Source: Methylococcaceae bacterium
GTDB lineage: Bacteria > Pseudomonadota > Gammaproteobacteria > Methylococcales > Methylomonadaceae
DNA: 64,000 nt
NCBI GenBank assembly: GCA_030693065.1
Contig: JAUYBL010000007.1
Location: forward strand, 142,710 to 206,709
Reading direction: 5' to 3'
The translations under genes were made by a program, and so were the position numbers. Positions 7,073-16,394 of this stretch are shown one piece after another; position 1 is the stretch's first letter, and each line of letters starts with the position of its first letter. The notes beneath the pieces are model-generated. The model worked only from the letters and a program-made list of their open reading frames with translations, was not told the DNA's origin and did not search any database.

Positions 7073-7618
7073 ATGAAGCACTTAAACTGGTTTTTGATTT
7101 TATTAGCACTGTCGCAACCGGCGCATTCGGAAGACGGTAAAGACTTATTTGCCGCGGCCATCGGCGGCAAACTGGACAGAACCGAAGCCTTGTTGGCGCA
7201 AGGTATTGATGTCAACAGCAAAACCGGCAGCGGGCGCACTGCGTTAATGGCCGCCAGTTTTAACGGTAACAGTCGCATCGTTAAAGCCTTATTGGCGTAT
7301 GGTGCCGACGTTAACCTTGCCGATAGTGTCGGCACCACTGCGCTGATGGATGCGTTGGTTTTCGGTAATGAAGAGATCGTCAACCTGTTGATTGCAGCAG
7401 GTGCAGATGTAAATGCCGCCGATAACCAAAAAGCCACCGTACTGGCCCGAGCTAAAAAATCACCGCACGAAAATATCGTTAAGTTACTGGAAAAGGCTGG
7501 GGCAAAAGCGGAAGAACAAGTACCGATTGAAGAAGCGCCACCTAAAGAAGGCGCCGATGCTAAGCCGGGCGATAAACCGGCGGATCCAGCTGCAGCCAAA
7601 CCGGCTGAGAAAAAATAA
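7073..7618 (+). CDS. Exported ankyrin-repeat protein
   Basis: This 181-residue protein has a signal peptide (residues 1-19, ending PAHS before EDG) and three to four ankyrin repeats over about residues 24-140. Repeat landmarks are ALLAQGIDVNSKTGSGRTAL, ALLAYGADVNLADSVGTTAL and LLIAAGADVNAADNQKATVL. The last 35 residues are rich in Glu, Pro, Lys and Ala and look disordered. It probably acts in the periplasm in protein contacts; no partner is evident. It lies between apaG (divergent) and mpl, from which a REP-like palindrome separates it. Confidence 0.85.
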   Translation: MKHLNWFLILLALSQPAHSEDGKDLFAAAIGGKLDRTEALLAQGIDVNSKTGSGRTALMAASFNGNSRIVKALLAYGADVNLADSVGTTALMDALVFGNEEIVNLLIAAGADVNAADNQKATVLARAKKSPHENIVKLLEKAGAKAEEQVPIEEAPPKEGADAKPGDKPADPAAAKPAEKK

Positions 7619-7639
7619 GCGTAATTATTCAGCTCATTG

Positions 7640-7680
7640 GTAGGAGCGACGCCAACGTCGCGACGAAGGCGTCACTCCCA
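7640..7680. repeat. REP-like hairpin, GTAGGAGCGACGCC family, copy 1
   Basis: The sequence starts GTAGGAGCGACGCC and closes with GGCGTCACTCCCAC, with ACGTCGCGACG between. It pairs over about 11 bp and carries the GTAG head. A related double copy occurs at 35925-35984. Confidence 0.65.
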
Positions 7681-7713
7681 CAACAACATCTCCCAAACTA
7701 TTAGGAAACCACC

Positions 7714-9069
7714 TTGCACATTCACATCTTAGGCATTTGCGGCACTTTTATGGGCGGTCTTGCCGTCATCGCCAGACAACTCGGCTACGAAGTCAGCGGC
7801 TCCGACCAAAACGTCTACCCGCCGATGAGCACCCAGTTGCAGGAACAAGGCATCCAGTTAATGGAAGGCTATCGCGCTGAAAACCTCGACTGTAATCCCG
7901 ATCTGGTCGTCATCGGCAATGCGCTGTCGCGCGGCAATCCGGAAGTCGAAGCTGTGCTTAACAGAGGCCTTAACTATGTCTCCGGCCCGCAATGGCTGGC
8001 TGAGCATGTGCTGCAAAATAAATGGGTATTAGGCGTTGCCGGTACCCACGGCAAAACCACCACCACCAGCATGTTGAGCTGGATACTGGAACATCAAGGC
8101 TTTAAGCCCGGCTTTTTAATCGGCGGTATTCCATTAAATTTTGGTATTTCTGCGCGGCTGGGCGAATCGGACTTTTTTGTGATTGAAGCCGATGAATACG
8201 ATTCCGCGTTTTTCGATAAACGCTCCAAATTCGTCCATTACCGGCCACGTACCGCAATATTGAACAACCTGGAATTCGACCACGCCGACATTTTTCCCGA
8301 CCTGGACGCCATCAAAAAGCAATTCCATCATCTGGTCAGAACCGTGCCCGGCCAAGGCCTAATTATCGCTCCCGAAAGCGATGCCAATATTAATGATGTG
8401 CTGGCGATGGGCTGTTGGACGCCGGTACAACTTACCTCAATCAATGGCCAGGCTGAGTGGAACGCCGAACTGATCAGCGCCGATGGCAGTCAGTTTAAAG
8501 TGCTGTTTAACAATGAGCCCCAAGGCATCGTCGACTGGTCATTAACCGGCGATCACAATGTTTATAACGCGCTGTCTGCGATTGTTGCCGCCAAGCATGT
8601 CGGCATACTGCCGTCTGATGCCATCAAGGCCTTGGCCGCATTCAGAAATGTCAAACGGCGTATGGAAGTCATCGCCAACATTGGCGGTGTCACCATCTAC
8701 GACGATTTCGCCCACCACCCGACCGCCATCGCCACCACCTTGGACGGCCTGCGCAAACAAGTTGGCACCGAACGCATCATCGCCATCGTCGAACCGCGCT
8801 CAAACACCATGCGCATGGGCGTCCACACCGAAACCCTGGCGCACTCACTAGCCGCCGCCGACCTAGCCATCATCTACCAGCCGGAACATCTGGATTGGGA
8901 TTTATCCGCGCTGACCGGTTACGCCGACAACATCAAAATCAGCCAGACATTGGATGACATTATCGCCATACTCAAACTTGAAGCGCCAGCGGGCGGGCAT
9001 TTTGTGCTGATGAGCAATGGCAGTTTTGGGGGGATTTATCAGAGGTTGTTGGGGGCTTTGGGAGGATGA
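7714..9069 (+). CDS. mpl: UDP-N-acetylmuramate:L-alanyl-gamma-D-glutamyl-meso-diaminopimelate ligase
   Basis: This 451-residue Mur-ligase homologue reattaches recycled murein tripeptide to UDP-MurNAc in the cytoplasm. It opens with MHIHILGICGTFMGGLA, has the ATP-binding GTHGKT (110-115), the EADEYDSAFFDKRSKF block and the VKRRMEVI and DDFAHHPTAI motifs, all typical of Mpl rather than MurC. The start is a TTG codon at 7714 with TAGGAAACC upstream; there is no in-frame ATG near the conserved N-terminus. Length equals the family norm. Confidence 0.95.
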   Translation: MHIHILGICGTFMGGLAVIARQLGYEVSGSDQNVYPPMSTQLQEQGIQLMEGYRAENLDCNPDLVVIGNALSRGNPEVEAVLNRGLNYVSGPQWLAEHVLQNKWVLGVAGTHGKTTTTSMLSWILEHQGFKPGFLIGGIPLNFGISARLGESDFFVIEADEYDSAFFDKRSKFVHYRPRTAILNNLEFDHADIFPDLDAIKKQFHHLVRTVPGQGLIIAPESDANINDVLAMGCWTPVQLTSINGQAEWNAELISADGSQFKVLFNNEPQGIVDWSLTGDHNVYNALSAIVAAKHVGILPSDAIKALAAFRNVKRRMEVIANIGGVTIYDDFAHHPTAIATTLDGLRKQVGTERIIAIVEPRSNTMRMGVHTETLAHSLAAADLAIIYQPEHLDWDLSALTGYADNIKISQTLDDIIAILKLEAPAGGHFVLMSNGSFGGIYQRLLGALGG

Positions 9070-9083
9070 ATTGCCACTTAGTT

Positions 9084-9160
9084 GTAGGGTAAGCATCGCG
9101 TACCATTTTAAAAGTTTGTTACTAACCAAAAGTTTTAGAAAGTACGCGGTGCGTACCTAC
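9084..9160. repeat. Paired REP hairpins, GTAGGGTAMGC family
   Basis: The left unit is GTAGGGTAAGCATCGCGTAC at 9084-9103; the right unit ends GCGTACCTAC at 9160 and begins GTACGCGG at 9142, so both carry GTAG at their outer ends on opposite strands. The units are separated by about 37 bp of AT-rich sequence. Confidence 0.7.
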
Positions 9161-9184
9161 AGGGCTACAGGGCTGCTTTAATGG

Positions 9185-9440
9185 GGAGTCGCTAACGCGA
9201 CGGTTTTTGAATCGGGTTCTCGCACCCGAGGGCGAGGTACTTTCTTTTGCTTCGCCAAAAGAAAGCACCCAAAGAAAAGGCGACCCGGATGCCGCTTGAA
9301 CCCTGCGCTCCTCGTTTTTGACGGGGGGGTGCCAGAAGGGCCATCCCTGGCCCCCTGTCAACGCGATGCATCCCTGCATCGCCCCTACGGGCTAATCCCG
9401 CCAAAAACTCCGGTGCTCGGCGCGGCATACGGGAGATGTA
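9185..9440. repeat. Left long inverted arm flanking the RAYT gene
   Basis: This segment matches the reverse complement of 10235-10565. Shared blocks include GCTAACGCGA, GGCGAGGTACTTTCTTTTGC, AGGCGACCC(A/G)GATGCCGCTTG, GCCAGAAGGGCCATC, CTGTCAACGCGATGC and GCTCCGGTGCTCGG. The arm is one of a dispersed family, with a degenerate piece at 60396-60445. Confidence 0.75.
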
Positions 9441-9453
9441 AATCGTCAAGCCC

Positions 9454-9485
9454 GGTAGGGTGGGCCGCGCTTTTCTGCCCACGCG
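9454..9485 (+). repeat. REP hairpin, GTAGGGTGGGC family, copy 1
   Basis: GTAGGGTGGGCCGCGC and CTGCCCACGCG form a hairpin with a GTAG head on the plus strand. It is the same family as the two copies next to the transposase gene. Confidence 0.75.
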
Positions 9486-9552
9486 ATTAAACACAAACCA
9501 TCCAATTCTTCATCGGGTTGGGTGGTTTTTTGTTACCTATCATTGGCTGTTA

Positions 9553-9584
9553 TTGGTGGGCAAAACAGCGTTGCCCACCCTACA
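9553..9584 (-). repeat. REP hairpin, GTAGGGTGGGC family, copy 2
   Basis: GGTGGGCAAAACAGCG followed by TTGCCCACCCTAC pairs over about 8 bp. GTAG is read on the minus strand, so this copy is inverted relative to copy 1 and they make a BIME-like pair just left of the RAYT gene. Confidence 0.8.
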
Positions 9585-9636
9585 TTTGATGGTCTTTGCT
9601 ACACTGATCGCATCCTCTGGCTGAACCATTTTCACT

Positions 9637-10176
9637 ATGTCTCGTTACCGCCGCGCCGATACTCCGGGCGCAACTTACTTTTTCACTGTGGTGACTTATC
9701 GCCGCCGACCGATTCTTTGTGATGCGGCGGTTCGTGAGGCATTGCGCGATGCCGTCAAAACGGTGCAATCTCGATATCCTTTTATTATTGATGCCTGGGT
9801 TTTATTGCCGGATCATTTGCATACTGTCTGGACACTGCCGCCGGGTGATGCAAATTATGCGCTGCGCTGGAGTTTGATAAAACGCATGGTTTCTTTGGCA
9901 TGTGGTCAACATTATCATCGGACTGCTTGGATGTCGGCGTCTAAAACCAAACATCGGGAAGTAACGTTTTGGCAACGCCGTTATTGGGAGCACCAAATCC
10001 GCGACGAAACCGATTTCATCCGGCACATTGATTACCTTCACTACAACCCGGTCAAGCATCAACATTGCACACGGGTGGCGGAATGGCGGTATTCAACGTT
10101 TCACCGATATGTTGCACAAGGCGCTTACCCTAATGATTGGGGCGGCAACCTAATCGATTTAAATTGTGGTGAATGA
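9637..10176 (+). CDS. REP-associated tyrosine transposase (RAYT)
   Basis: This 179-residue protein belongs to the Y1 HUH transposase family linked with REP sequences. It shows RRADTPGATYFFTVVTYRRR at the start, the metal-binding HUH motif DHLH (59-62, H60 and H62), and FWQRRYWEHQI followed by IDYLHYNPVKH, where Y133 (or Y136) is the likely catalytic tyrosine. RAYTs nick and join single-stranded REP DNA. REP hairpins of the matching GTAG type lie on both sides (9454-9485, 9553-9584, 10184-10213). The frame is complete, with no stop, so it may still be active. Confidence 0.93.
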   Translation: MSRYRRADTPGATYFFTVVTYRRRPILCDAAVREALRDAVKTVQSRYPFIIDAWVLLPDHLHTVWTLPPGDANYALRWSLIKRMVSLACGQHYHRTAWMSASKTKHREVTFWQRRYWEHQIRDETDFIRHIDYLHYNPVKHQHCTRVAEWRYSTFHRYVAQGAYPNDWGGNLIDLNCGE

Positions 10177-10183
10177 TTTATCC

Positions 10184-10213
10184 GCGTGGGCAAAAACGCG
10201 TTGCCCACATTAC
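10184..10213 (-). repeat. REP hairpin, GTAGGGTGGGC family, copy 3
   Basis: CGCGTGGGCAAAAACGCG followed by TTGCCCACATTAC lies 8 bp after the RAYT stop codon. The head reads GTAA on the minus strand, so it is slightly degenerate, but the stem GTGGGCAA/TTGCCCAC is perfect. Confidence 0.75.
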
Positions 10214-10234
10214 TACTGGAATTGGCATTTCCCG

Positions 10235-10565
10235 TTATGCCGCACCGAGCACCGGAGCTTTTGATGGGAATAGCCCGCAGGGCGATGCAGGGAGGCATCG
10301 CGTTGACAGAGGGCCAGTGATGGCCCTTCTGGCAACTCTTGTCAAATACCCACAGGGCACAAAAGCGAGGAGCACAGGACACAAGCGGCATCTGGGTCGC
10401 CTTTTTTCTTTTCGACTACATGGAGAGCCTGCCCCGCTTTATCGGGCATGCAGGAGTTAGAGCAATGCAGGAGCAATTGCCGAGGCGAGGCAAAAGAAAG
10501 TACCTCGCCTGTCAGTGAGAGAACCGACATTAAATCAACTATCGCGTTAGCGATTCTGGATCAGC
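10235..10565. repeat. Right long inverted arm flanking the RAYT gene, carrying a nested insertion
   Basis: This is the inverted partner of 9185-9440 and fills most of the gap between the RAYT gene and the next locus; no other gene is visible in it. Compared with the left arm it carries an extra block of about 73 bp (10412-10484), which is itself a repeat also found at 3275-3348. The insertion point lies between the GCGAGG-CAAAAGAAAG part and the TTTTCTTTT part. Confidence 0.72.
10412..10484. repeat. 74-bp interspersed repeat, copy 2 (nested)
   Basis: Starts TCGACTACATGGAGAGCC and ends GCAATTGCCGAG. It matches 3275-3348 closely and interrupts the right inverted arm of the RAYT locus, whereas the left arm has the uninterrupted form. 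Confidence 0.68.
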
Positions 10566-10896
10566 GATAAATTTCGATACAAGCTTTACCCTCTCCAAGC
10601 AACGCCAACTCAATATTTTGTTGATTAACAACTAATGCGTTGATGGTTGCAGCTTTAGACTGGTTGCCAATTTTTAACCAAATTATTTTCGGTGGCTGTC
10701 CGTAAACACTCGATATGTCATAAAAGTCAGCGTCTTTGGTAACAATCACAAAATCGTTATCTTTGGCATAGTGCCAAATTGCAAGGTCATGGGCATTTTC
10801 CATGCCTAGCAAAGCAATCTGAGTACTTTCTGGAAAAGCTTCCGGCAGGAAAGGAATTGTACGACGCGACAGATTTTAGTCTAGCAATAGTTTCAT
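10561..10896 (-). pseudogene. DUF5615 PIN-like toxin, broken by a stop codon at position 7
   Basis: Read from the ATG at 10896 the frame gives MKLLLD, then a TAA at 10878-10876, then NLSRRTIPFLPEAFPEST and on to a normal C-terminus at 10561, 111 codons in all. DUF5615 toxins of the DUF433-DUF5615 type start MKLLLDENL, so the stop replaces the conserved acidic Glu; a single change GAA to TAA explains it. VTKDADFYDISSVYGQPP later is intact. The ATG overlaps the DUF433 stop (TGATG), so the pair was translationally coupled. Restart at a downstream ATG (10812) would lack the N-terminal active-site residues. A sequencing error cannot be ruled out. Confidence 0.85.
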
Positions 10897-11123
10897 CAAG
10901 AAATCACAGACAAGCTATGCTCACGATCAGCCGCAAACGCCAAGCAAGCCCGAATATCATCAGCCTCAAGCTCTGGATAATCATCCAGAATCTCCGCTTC
11001 GGTCATACCATCAGCCAGCCACGTCAACACGTCATACACGGTAATTCTTAAACCACGAATGCATGGTTTGCCGCCGCGTTTGCCGGATTCCAGTGTGATG
11101 ATGTTGCGGTAGTTTATGGTCAT
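10896..11123 (-). CDS. DUF433 antitoxin
   Basis: This 75-residue protein has the DUF433 layout: MTINYRNIITLESGKRGGKP, then CIRGLRITVYDVLTWLADGM and EILDDYPELEADDIRACLAF. DUF433 proteins are DNA-binding antitoxins (winged-helix-like) paired with DUF5615 PIN-like toxins. I chose the ATG at 11123 because GGAGA lies 9 nt upstream; a start ten codons earlier would add a non-conserved tail. It overlaps the toxin frame by one base. The antitoxin is intact while the toxin is not. Confidence 0.85.
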   Translation of the reverse strand: MTINYRNIITLESGKRGGKPCIRGLRITVYDVLTWLADGMTEAEILDDYPELEADDIRACLAFAADREHSLSVIS

Positions 11124-11174
11124 GGTTGTGTTCTCCGCAGAGCGATTGGGCACAAAAAATATGTGCCCTAGATA

Positions 11175-12614
11175 TTACCCCTTCAACTTCTCAATCAACA
11201 TCTTATTCACTTCCCCCGGATTGGCCTTGCCTTGGGTTTCTTTCATGATTTGGCCGACCAAGGCCATGAGCGCCTTGTCTTTACCAGACAGGTATTGTTC
11301 GACGGGACCAGGGTTAGCGGCAATCACTTTGTCGACGATGGCTTCGATGGCGCCGGTGTCGGTGATCTGCTTTAAGCCTTCTTGCTCGATGATTTCATCG
11401 GCGGTGGCGGTGCCGTTCCAGAGTTTGTCGAAGACTTGTTTGGCGGTTCTGCCGGAGATGGTGTTGTCGGCGATGCGTTTTAACAGACCTGCTAAGCGTT
11501 CGGGACTAACCGGGCTTTGGCTGATTTCAAGGCCCGCTTTGTTTAGTGCGCCAAGTACGTCGCCGGTCATCCAATTGCTTGCCAATTTGGCTTCAACGCC
11601 GGAGTCTTTAACAACCGCTTCGTAAAAATCGGCGAGTTCTCGTGATGAAGTCAAAGTGGTGGCACTTTCCTCGTCTTGGCCGTATTGCTCGATAAAACGC
11701 TGTTTTTTGGCGTGCGGCAATTCCGGCAAGGTGGCTTTGACTATTTCTTTGAATTCGTCGCTGATGACCACTGGCAATAAGTCAGGATCAGGAAAATAGC
11801 GGTAATCGTTGGCTTCTTCCTTGCTGCGCATGGAGCGGGTTTCGTCTTTGTTGGCATCGTAAAGACGAGTTTCCTGAACGACTTTACCGCCGCTTTCGAT
11901 GACTTCAATCTGCCGTTCAATTTCGTGATTGATGGCTTTTTCGACGAACTTGAACGAGTTGATGTTTTTGATTTCCGCGCGGGTGCCAAATTCGGCTTGG
12001 CCTATGGGGCGCACCGAGACGTTGGCGTCACAGCGGAACGAGCCTTCCTGCATGTTGCCGTCGCAGATTTCCAGGTAACGCACCAGTTCATGCAGTTTGC
12101 GCATGTAGGCGACAGCTTCTTTGGCAGAACGCATGTCCGGTTCGGAAACGATTTCCAGCAGTGGTGTACCTGCGCGGTTGAGATCGATGCCGGTCATGCC
12201 ATGGAAGTTTTCGTGCAGCGATTTACCGGCGTCTTCTTCCAAATGCGCACGAGTGATGCCGATGCGTTTGATTTCGCCGTCGACTTCTATATCTAAATGA
12301 CCGTTGCCGACGATTGGCAAGTCCATCTGGCTGATTTGATAGCCTTTGGGTAAATCCGGGTAAAAGTAATTTTTCCGGGCAAACACTGAATGCGGCGCGA
12401 TGTGCGCATCGATGGCCAGTCCAAAGGTGACGGCCATGCGCACGGCTTGTTCATTCAATACCGGCAACACGCCAGGCAAACCTAAATCAACTGCACAGGC
12501 TTGGGTGTTGGGTTCCGCGCCATAGGCAGTGGAAGCGCCGGAGAATATTTTCGATTTGGTGGCAAGCTGGGTATGAATTTCCAGGCCGATTACGGTTTCC
12601 CATTGGGTGGTCAT
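11175..12614 (-). CDS. gatB: Aspartyl/glutamyl-tRNA amidotransferase subunit B
   Basis: This 479-residue protein is the subunit that binds tRNA and activates mischarged Glu-tRNA(Gln) or Asp-tRNA(Asn) with ATP in the GatCAB complex. It begins [20 protein letters not shown], contains [27 protein letters not shown] and [10 protein letters not shown], and ends with the YqeY-like tail domain (about 325-475, KADEI... [18 protein letters not shown]). Length is normal. It is last in gatC-gatA-uma2-gatB on the minus strand. Confidence 0.97.
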   Translation of the reverse strand: MTTQWETVIGLEIHTQLATKSKIFSGASTAYGAEPNTQACAVDLGLPGVLPVLNEQAVRMAVTFGLAIDAHIAPHSVFARKNYFYPDLPKGYQISQMDLPIVGNGHLDIEVDGEIKRIGITRAHLEEDAGKSLHENFHGMTGIDLNRAGTPLLEIVSEPDMRSAKEAVAYMRKLHELVRYLEICDGNMQEGSFRCDANVSVRPIGQAEFGTRAEIKNINSFKFVEKAINHEIERQIEVIESGGKVVQETRLYDANKDETRSMRSKEEANDYRYFPDPDLLPVVISDEFKEIVKATLPELPHAKKQRFIEQYGQDEESATTLTSSRELADFYEAVVKDSGVEAKLASNWMTGDVLGALNKAGLEISQSPVSPERLAGLLKRIADNTISGRTAKQVFDKLWNGTATADEIIEQEGLKQITDTGAIEAIVDKVIAANPGPVEQYLSGKDKALMALVGQIMKETQGKANPGEVNKMLIEKLKG

Positions 12615-12632
12615 TTTGCGGTTCCTTGTTAG

Positions 12633-13238
12633 CTATTCGGCAAAAACGTCGGCTAAATCAATGTGTAGTTCGGGGAAAAGAAAAGGTATTGCCAGTTCGT
12701 CACCGGCAGCCATCGCAAACAGCTGATATTTTTCGGTGGTTTGATCCAGTACGAACTGGTAAACGGCTTGTTCGTAGGGGTACACCAGCCAGTATTCGGT
12801 AACGCCGTTTTCTTGGTAAAGATCGTATTTCAGGCGCATTTCTTTTTTGCTGTTGCCGGGCGAGAGGATTTCGATAATCCAGTCCGGCGCGCCGTTACAG
12901 CCTTGTTCGGTAAGCTTGTCTTTATCACAAATCACGCATAAGTCGGGCTGCACAACACTGAAAACATCCTGGTCGGATAACTTTGATTTTTGGCTGTTGT
13001 AGAATTTGACGTCAAAGGGGGCGACAAAAACTTGGCAAGGTCGGCGTTTAAAATGGTTGCCGACCGCGAGTAACAGGTTGCGAGAAATGCCTTGATGCTT
13101 GACATTCGGCGCAGGCGACATCGCCATAATCTTGCCCTTGATCAGCTCAACCGTTTCTGCCAATTGCCAAGTCAAATAATCGGCGTAACTGTAGGTGCCA
13201 TCCAAATCCAATTGCGACAGTTCGGTGATTTTTGCCAT
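12633..13238 (-). CDS. Uma2-family (DUF820) restriction endonuclease-like protein inside the gat operon
   Basis: This 201-residue protein has the Uma2 PD-(D/E)xK-like nuclease fold. Landmarks are TYSYADYLTWQLAETVELIKG near the start, VVQPDLCVI (Asp of the active site) about residue 97, and PDWIIEILSPGNSKKEMRLK with Glu and Lys, then YLVYPYEQ-like TEYWLVYPYEQ. Uma2 proteins are very common in cyanobacteria and some gammaproteobacteria, and their role is unknown. It lies 18 bp from gatB and 12 bp from gatA, all on one strand, so it is cotranscribed with the gat genes. It looks like a later insertion in the operon. Confidence 0.88.
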   Translation of the reverse strand: MAKITELSQLDLDGTYSYADYLTWQLAETVELIKGKIMAMSPAPNVKHQGISRNLLLAVGNHFKRRPCQVFVAPFDVKFYNSQKSKLSDQDVFSVVQPDLCVICDKDKLTEQGCNGAPDWIIEILSPGNSKKEMRLKYDLYQENGVTEYWLVYPYEQAVYQFVLDQTTEKYQLFAMAAGDELAIPFLFPELHIDLADVFAE

Positions 13239-13250
13239 GACCGTTACCTC

Positions 13251-14702
13251 TTATTCAAAACCTTTTGGCGTTTGTTGATGCCAATCGGTGACTTGTTGGT
13301 ATTGATGGGCGACGTTTAACAGTCTGGCTTCATCAAAGTAATTGCCGATGATTTGTAAGCCTACAGGTAAGTCATTGATGAAGCCCGCCGGAATCGACAT
13401 CGCCGGTAAACCGGCAAGGTTGATGGCAATGGTGTAAATATCCGACAAATACATTTCGATCGGGTTAGCCAGTTTTTCGCCGATGCCGAAGGCAGGCATA
13501 GGTGTGACCGGGCCCATGATGACATCAACTTCGGCTAACGCATTTTTGAAATCATCGCTGATCAGGCGGCGAACTTTTTGGGCTTTGATGTAGTAAGCGT
13601 CGTAATAGCCGGCAGACAGTGCGTAAGTGCCCATCAAAATGCGGCGTTTAACTTCTTTGCCGAAGGCTTCACCTCGCGAGCGGGTATAGAGGTCGGCCAA
13701 ATCAGCAGGATTTTCACAACGATAACCAAAACGCACGCCATCAAAGCGCGATAGATTGGCCGAGCATTCTGCTGGAGCAATAACGTAGTAAGCGGGAATC
13801 GCCATCTTCAGAGTGGGCATGCTGATTTCTTTTACTTCGGCGCCCATCTGACGATAGTGATTAATTGCCGTTTCAAGCGTTGCCGCCATATCGCCGTTTA
13901 AGTCGGCAGTAAAAAACTCTTTCGGTAGGCCGATTTTTAAACCAGTCAATGGTTTGTTAAGGTCAGCCAAATAATCAGGAACGGGTTGGTCAACGCTGGT
14001 GGAATCTTTGTCGTCAAACCCGGCCATGGCTTGCAACAAGATGGCCGCATCTTCTGCATTGCGCGTCATCGGGCCGCCTTGATCCAAACTTGATGCATAG
14101 GCAATCATGCCGTAGCGCGACACACGGCCATAGGTCGGCTTTAAGCCGGTAATGCCGCACAGTGCAGCCGGTTGGCGAATCGAGCCGCCGGTGTCGGTGC
14201 CGGTAGCGCAAACGGCTAAACGTGCAGCCACTGCCGTGGCCGAGCCGCCGGATGAGCCACCGGGCACGGTGCCCGTGTTCCAGGGATTTTTGGTCGGGCC
14301 GTAATAACTGGTTTCATTCGATGAGCCCATCGCAAATTCATCCATGTTGACCTTGCCCAACATGACCGCACCGGCCTGATTGAGTTTGTCGACGACGGTG
14401 GCGTTGTAAGGCGCTATGAAGTTGTCCAGCATCTTCGAGCCGCAGGTTGTTTTAACGCCCAAGGTGCAGAAAATGTCTTTTTGCGCGATGGGGATGCCGG
14501 TCAACAAGCTTGTGTCGCCGCCGGCTATTTTTGCGTCGGCAGCTTGGGCTTGTTGTAAGGCCAGTTCGTCAGTGACGGTGACATAGGCGTTAAGCGCGCT
14601 ATGTTGATGGATTCTATTTAAATAGGTTTGCGTCAGTTCAACGCTGGAAAATTCGCCGGCACGCAGGCCCTTGGCCAACTCGGCAATGGTAAGGTTGTAC
14701 AT
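13251..14702 (-). CDS. gatA: Aspartyl/glutamyl-tRNA amidotransferase subunit A
   Basis: This 483-residue amidase-signature protein releases ammonia from glutamine and feeds it to GatB. The catalytic Ser-cisSer-Lys triad is visible as K75 (PIAQKDIF), S150 in PGGSSGGSA, and S174 in [20 protein letters not shown]. Spacing matches known GatA. It begins 14 bp after gatC. Together with gatC and gatB it makes the standard transamidation complex. Confidence 0.97.
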   Translation of the reverse strand: MYNLTIAELAKGLRAGEFSSVELTQTYLNRIHQHSALNAYVTVTDELALQQAQAADAKIAGGDTSLLTGIPIAQKDIFCTLGVKTTCGSKMLDNFIAPYNATVVDKLNQAGAVMLGKVNMDEFAMGSSNETSYYGPTKNPWNTGTVPGGSSGGSATAVAARLAVCATGTDTGGSIRQPAALCGITGLKPTYGRVSRYGMIAYASSLDQGGPMTRNAEDAAILLQAMAGFDDKDSTSVDQPVPDYLADLNKPLTGLKIGLPKEFFTADLNGDMAATLETAINHYRQMGAEVKEISMPTLKMAIPAYYVIAPAECSANLSRFDGVRFGYRCENPADLADLYTRSRGEAFGKEVKRRILMGTYALSAGYYDAYYIKAQKVRRLISDDFKNALAEVDVIMGPVTPMPAFGIGEKLANPIEMYLSDIYTIAINLAGLPAMSIPAGFINDLPVGLQIIGNYFDEARLLNVAHQYQQVTDWHQQTPKGFE

Positions 14703-14716
14703 GGGAGGGGTTTCCT

Positions 14717-15004
14717 TTACTCAATGACTTTTGGCACCAGATACAGTCCGTCTTCGACTTGTGGTGCAATGGCTTGAAAATGCTCGCGTTGATTATGTTC
14801 GGTGACGACGTCGGGTCTTAGCCGTTGTATCTGGTCCAGCGGGTGGGCCATTGGGCTGACGTTGTCGGTATTGAGCTCGCTCATCTGGGTCATCAAATCC
14901 AGCATGCCGGATAAATCGTTTGCGTAGGATTCGACATCTTGTTCGTCGATGCCTAGCCGCGCCAGATGCGCAATTTTCTTCACATCATTTGCCGTTAACG
15001 ACAC
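14717..15004 (-). CDS. gatC: Aspartyl/glutamyl-tRNA amidotransferase subunit C
   Basis: This 95-residue small subunit wraps GatA and GatB. It shows the family pattern [40 protein letters not shown] and a final [25 protein letters not shown] gives the ribosome site. It opens the gat operon and diverges from mreB across 128 bp. Confidence 0.96.
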   Translation of the reverse strand: MSLTANDVKKIAHLARLGIDEQDVESYANDLSGMLDLMTQMSELNTDNVSPMAHPLDQIQRLRPDVVTEHNQREHFQAIAPQVEDGLYLVPKVIE

Positions 15005-15093
15005 ACAAAGCTCCTTGGTTTTAAGGTTAAGATAATCTTAGGGTGGCAATAATGATACTTTATATCTTGCTCAAATACCCGCTTGATTGATAG

Positions 15094-16176
<1,083 letters not shown>

Positions 16177-16308
16177 CGCCGAACAAGTTTTTTAAGGTTG
16201 TAATGCAGGCGCGTTCAAGCCCTGGATTTAAGATTATGGCCGGATAAATTGCTTCTGAATCAGCAAACCAGAATACCGACGTAAGCAGTTTATCTAAATG
16301 GCTTACAT

Positions 16309-16335
16309 CTTGGGCCGGGGTATGCCCGGCCCAAG
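16309..16335. terminator. Strong hairpin between mreB and mreC
   Basis: A perfect 11-bp GC-rich stem (CTTGGGCCGGG with CCCGGCCCAAG, 5-nt loop) is followed by AATTTT. It probably ends or attenuates most mreB transcripts, letting MreB be made in excess over MreC and MreD. Confidence 0.65.
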
Positions 16336-16394
16336 AATTTTAACCGATCTAACCGCTGCAGGGAGGCAGTAGTGCTGGCAATATTTGGAGTTAC

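Larger units (their letters stand above)
9070..9636. other. Repeat-rich region left of the RAYT gene
   Basis: The 567 bp hold no gene. From left to right there is a REP pair (9084-9160), the left long inverted arm (about 9185-9440), a GTAG-headed REP (9454-9485), and a second REP in opposite orientation (9553-9584). Minus-strand open frames here are products of the repeat and have no family features. Confidence 0.7.

Noticed and set aside
7039-7599. Long minus-strand open frame (186 codons) opposite the ankyrin gene
   Set aside because: It is the antisense of a clear ankyrin gene with a good signal peptide and repeats; its product is Ser/Ala-rich with no family features.
9122-9494. Two minus-strand frames left of the RAYT gene
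   Set aside because: They lie within the dispersed repeat arm and translate repeat sequence only; no ribosome site or domain.
11116-11625. 169-codon plus-strand frame opposite gatB
   Set aside because: It lies opposite the conserved gatB tail and has no recognisable features.
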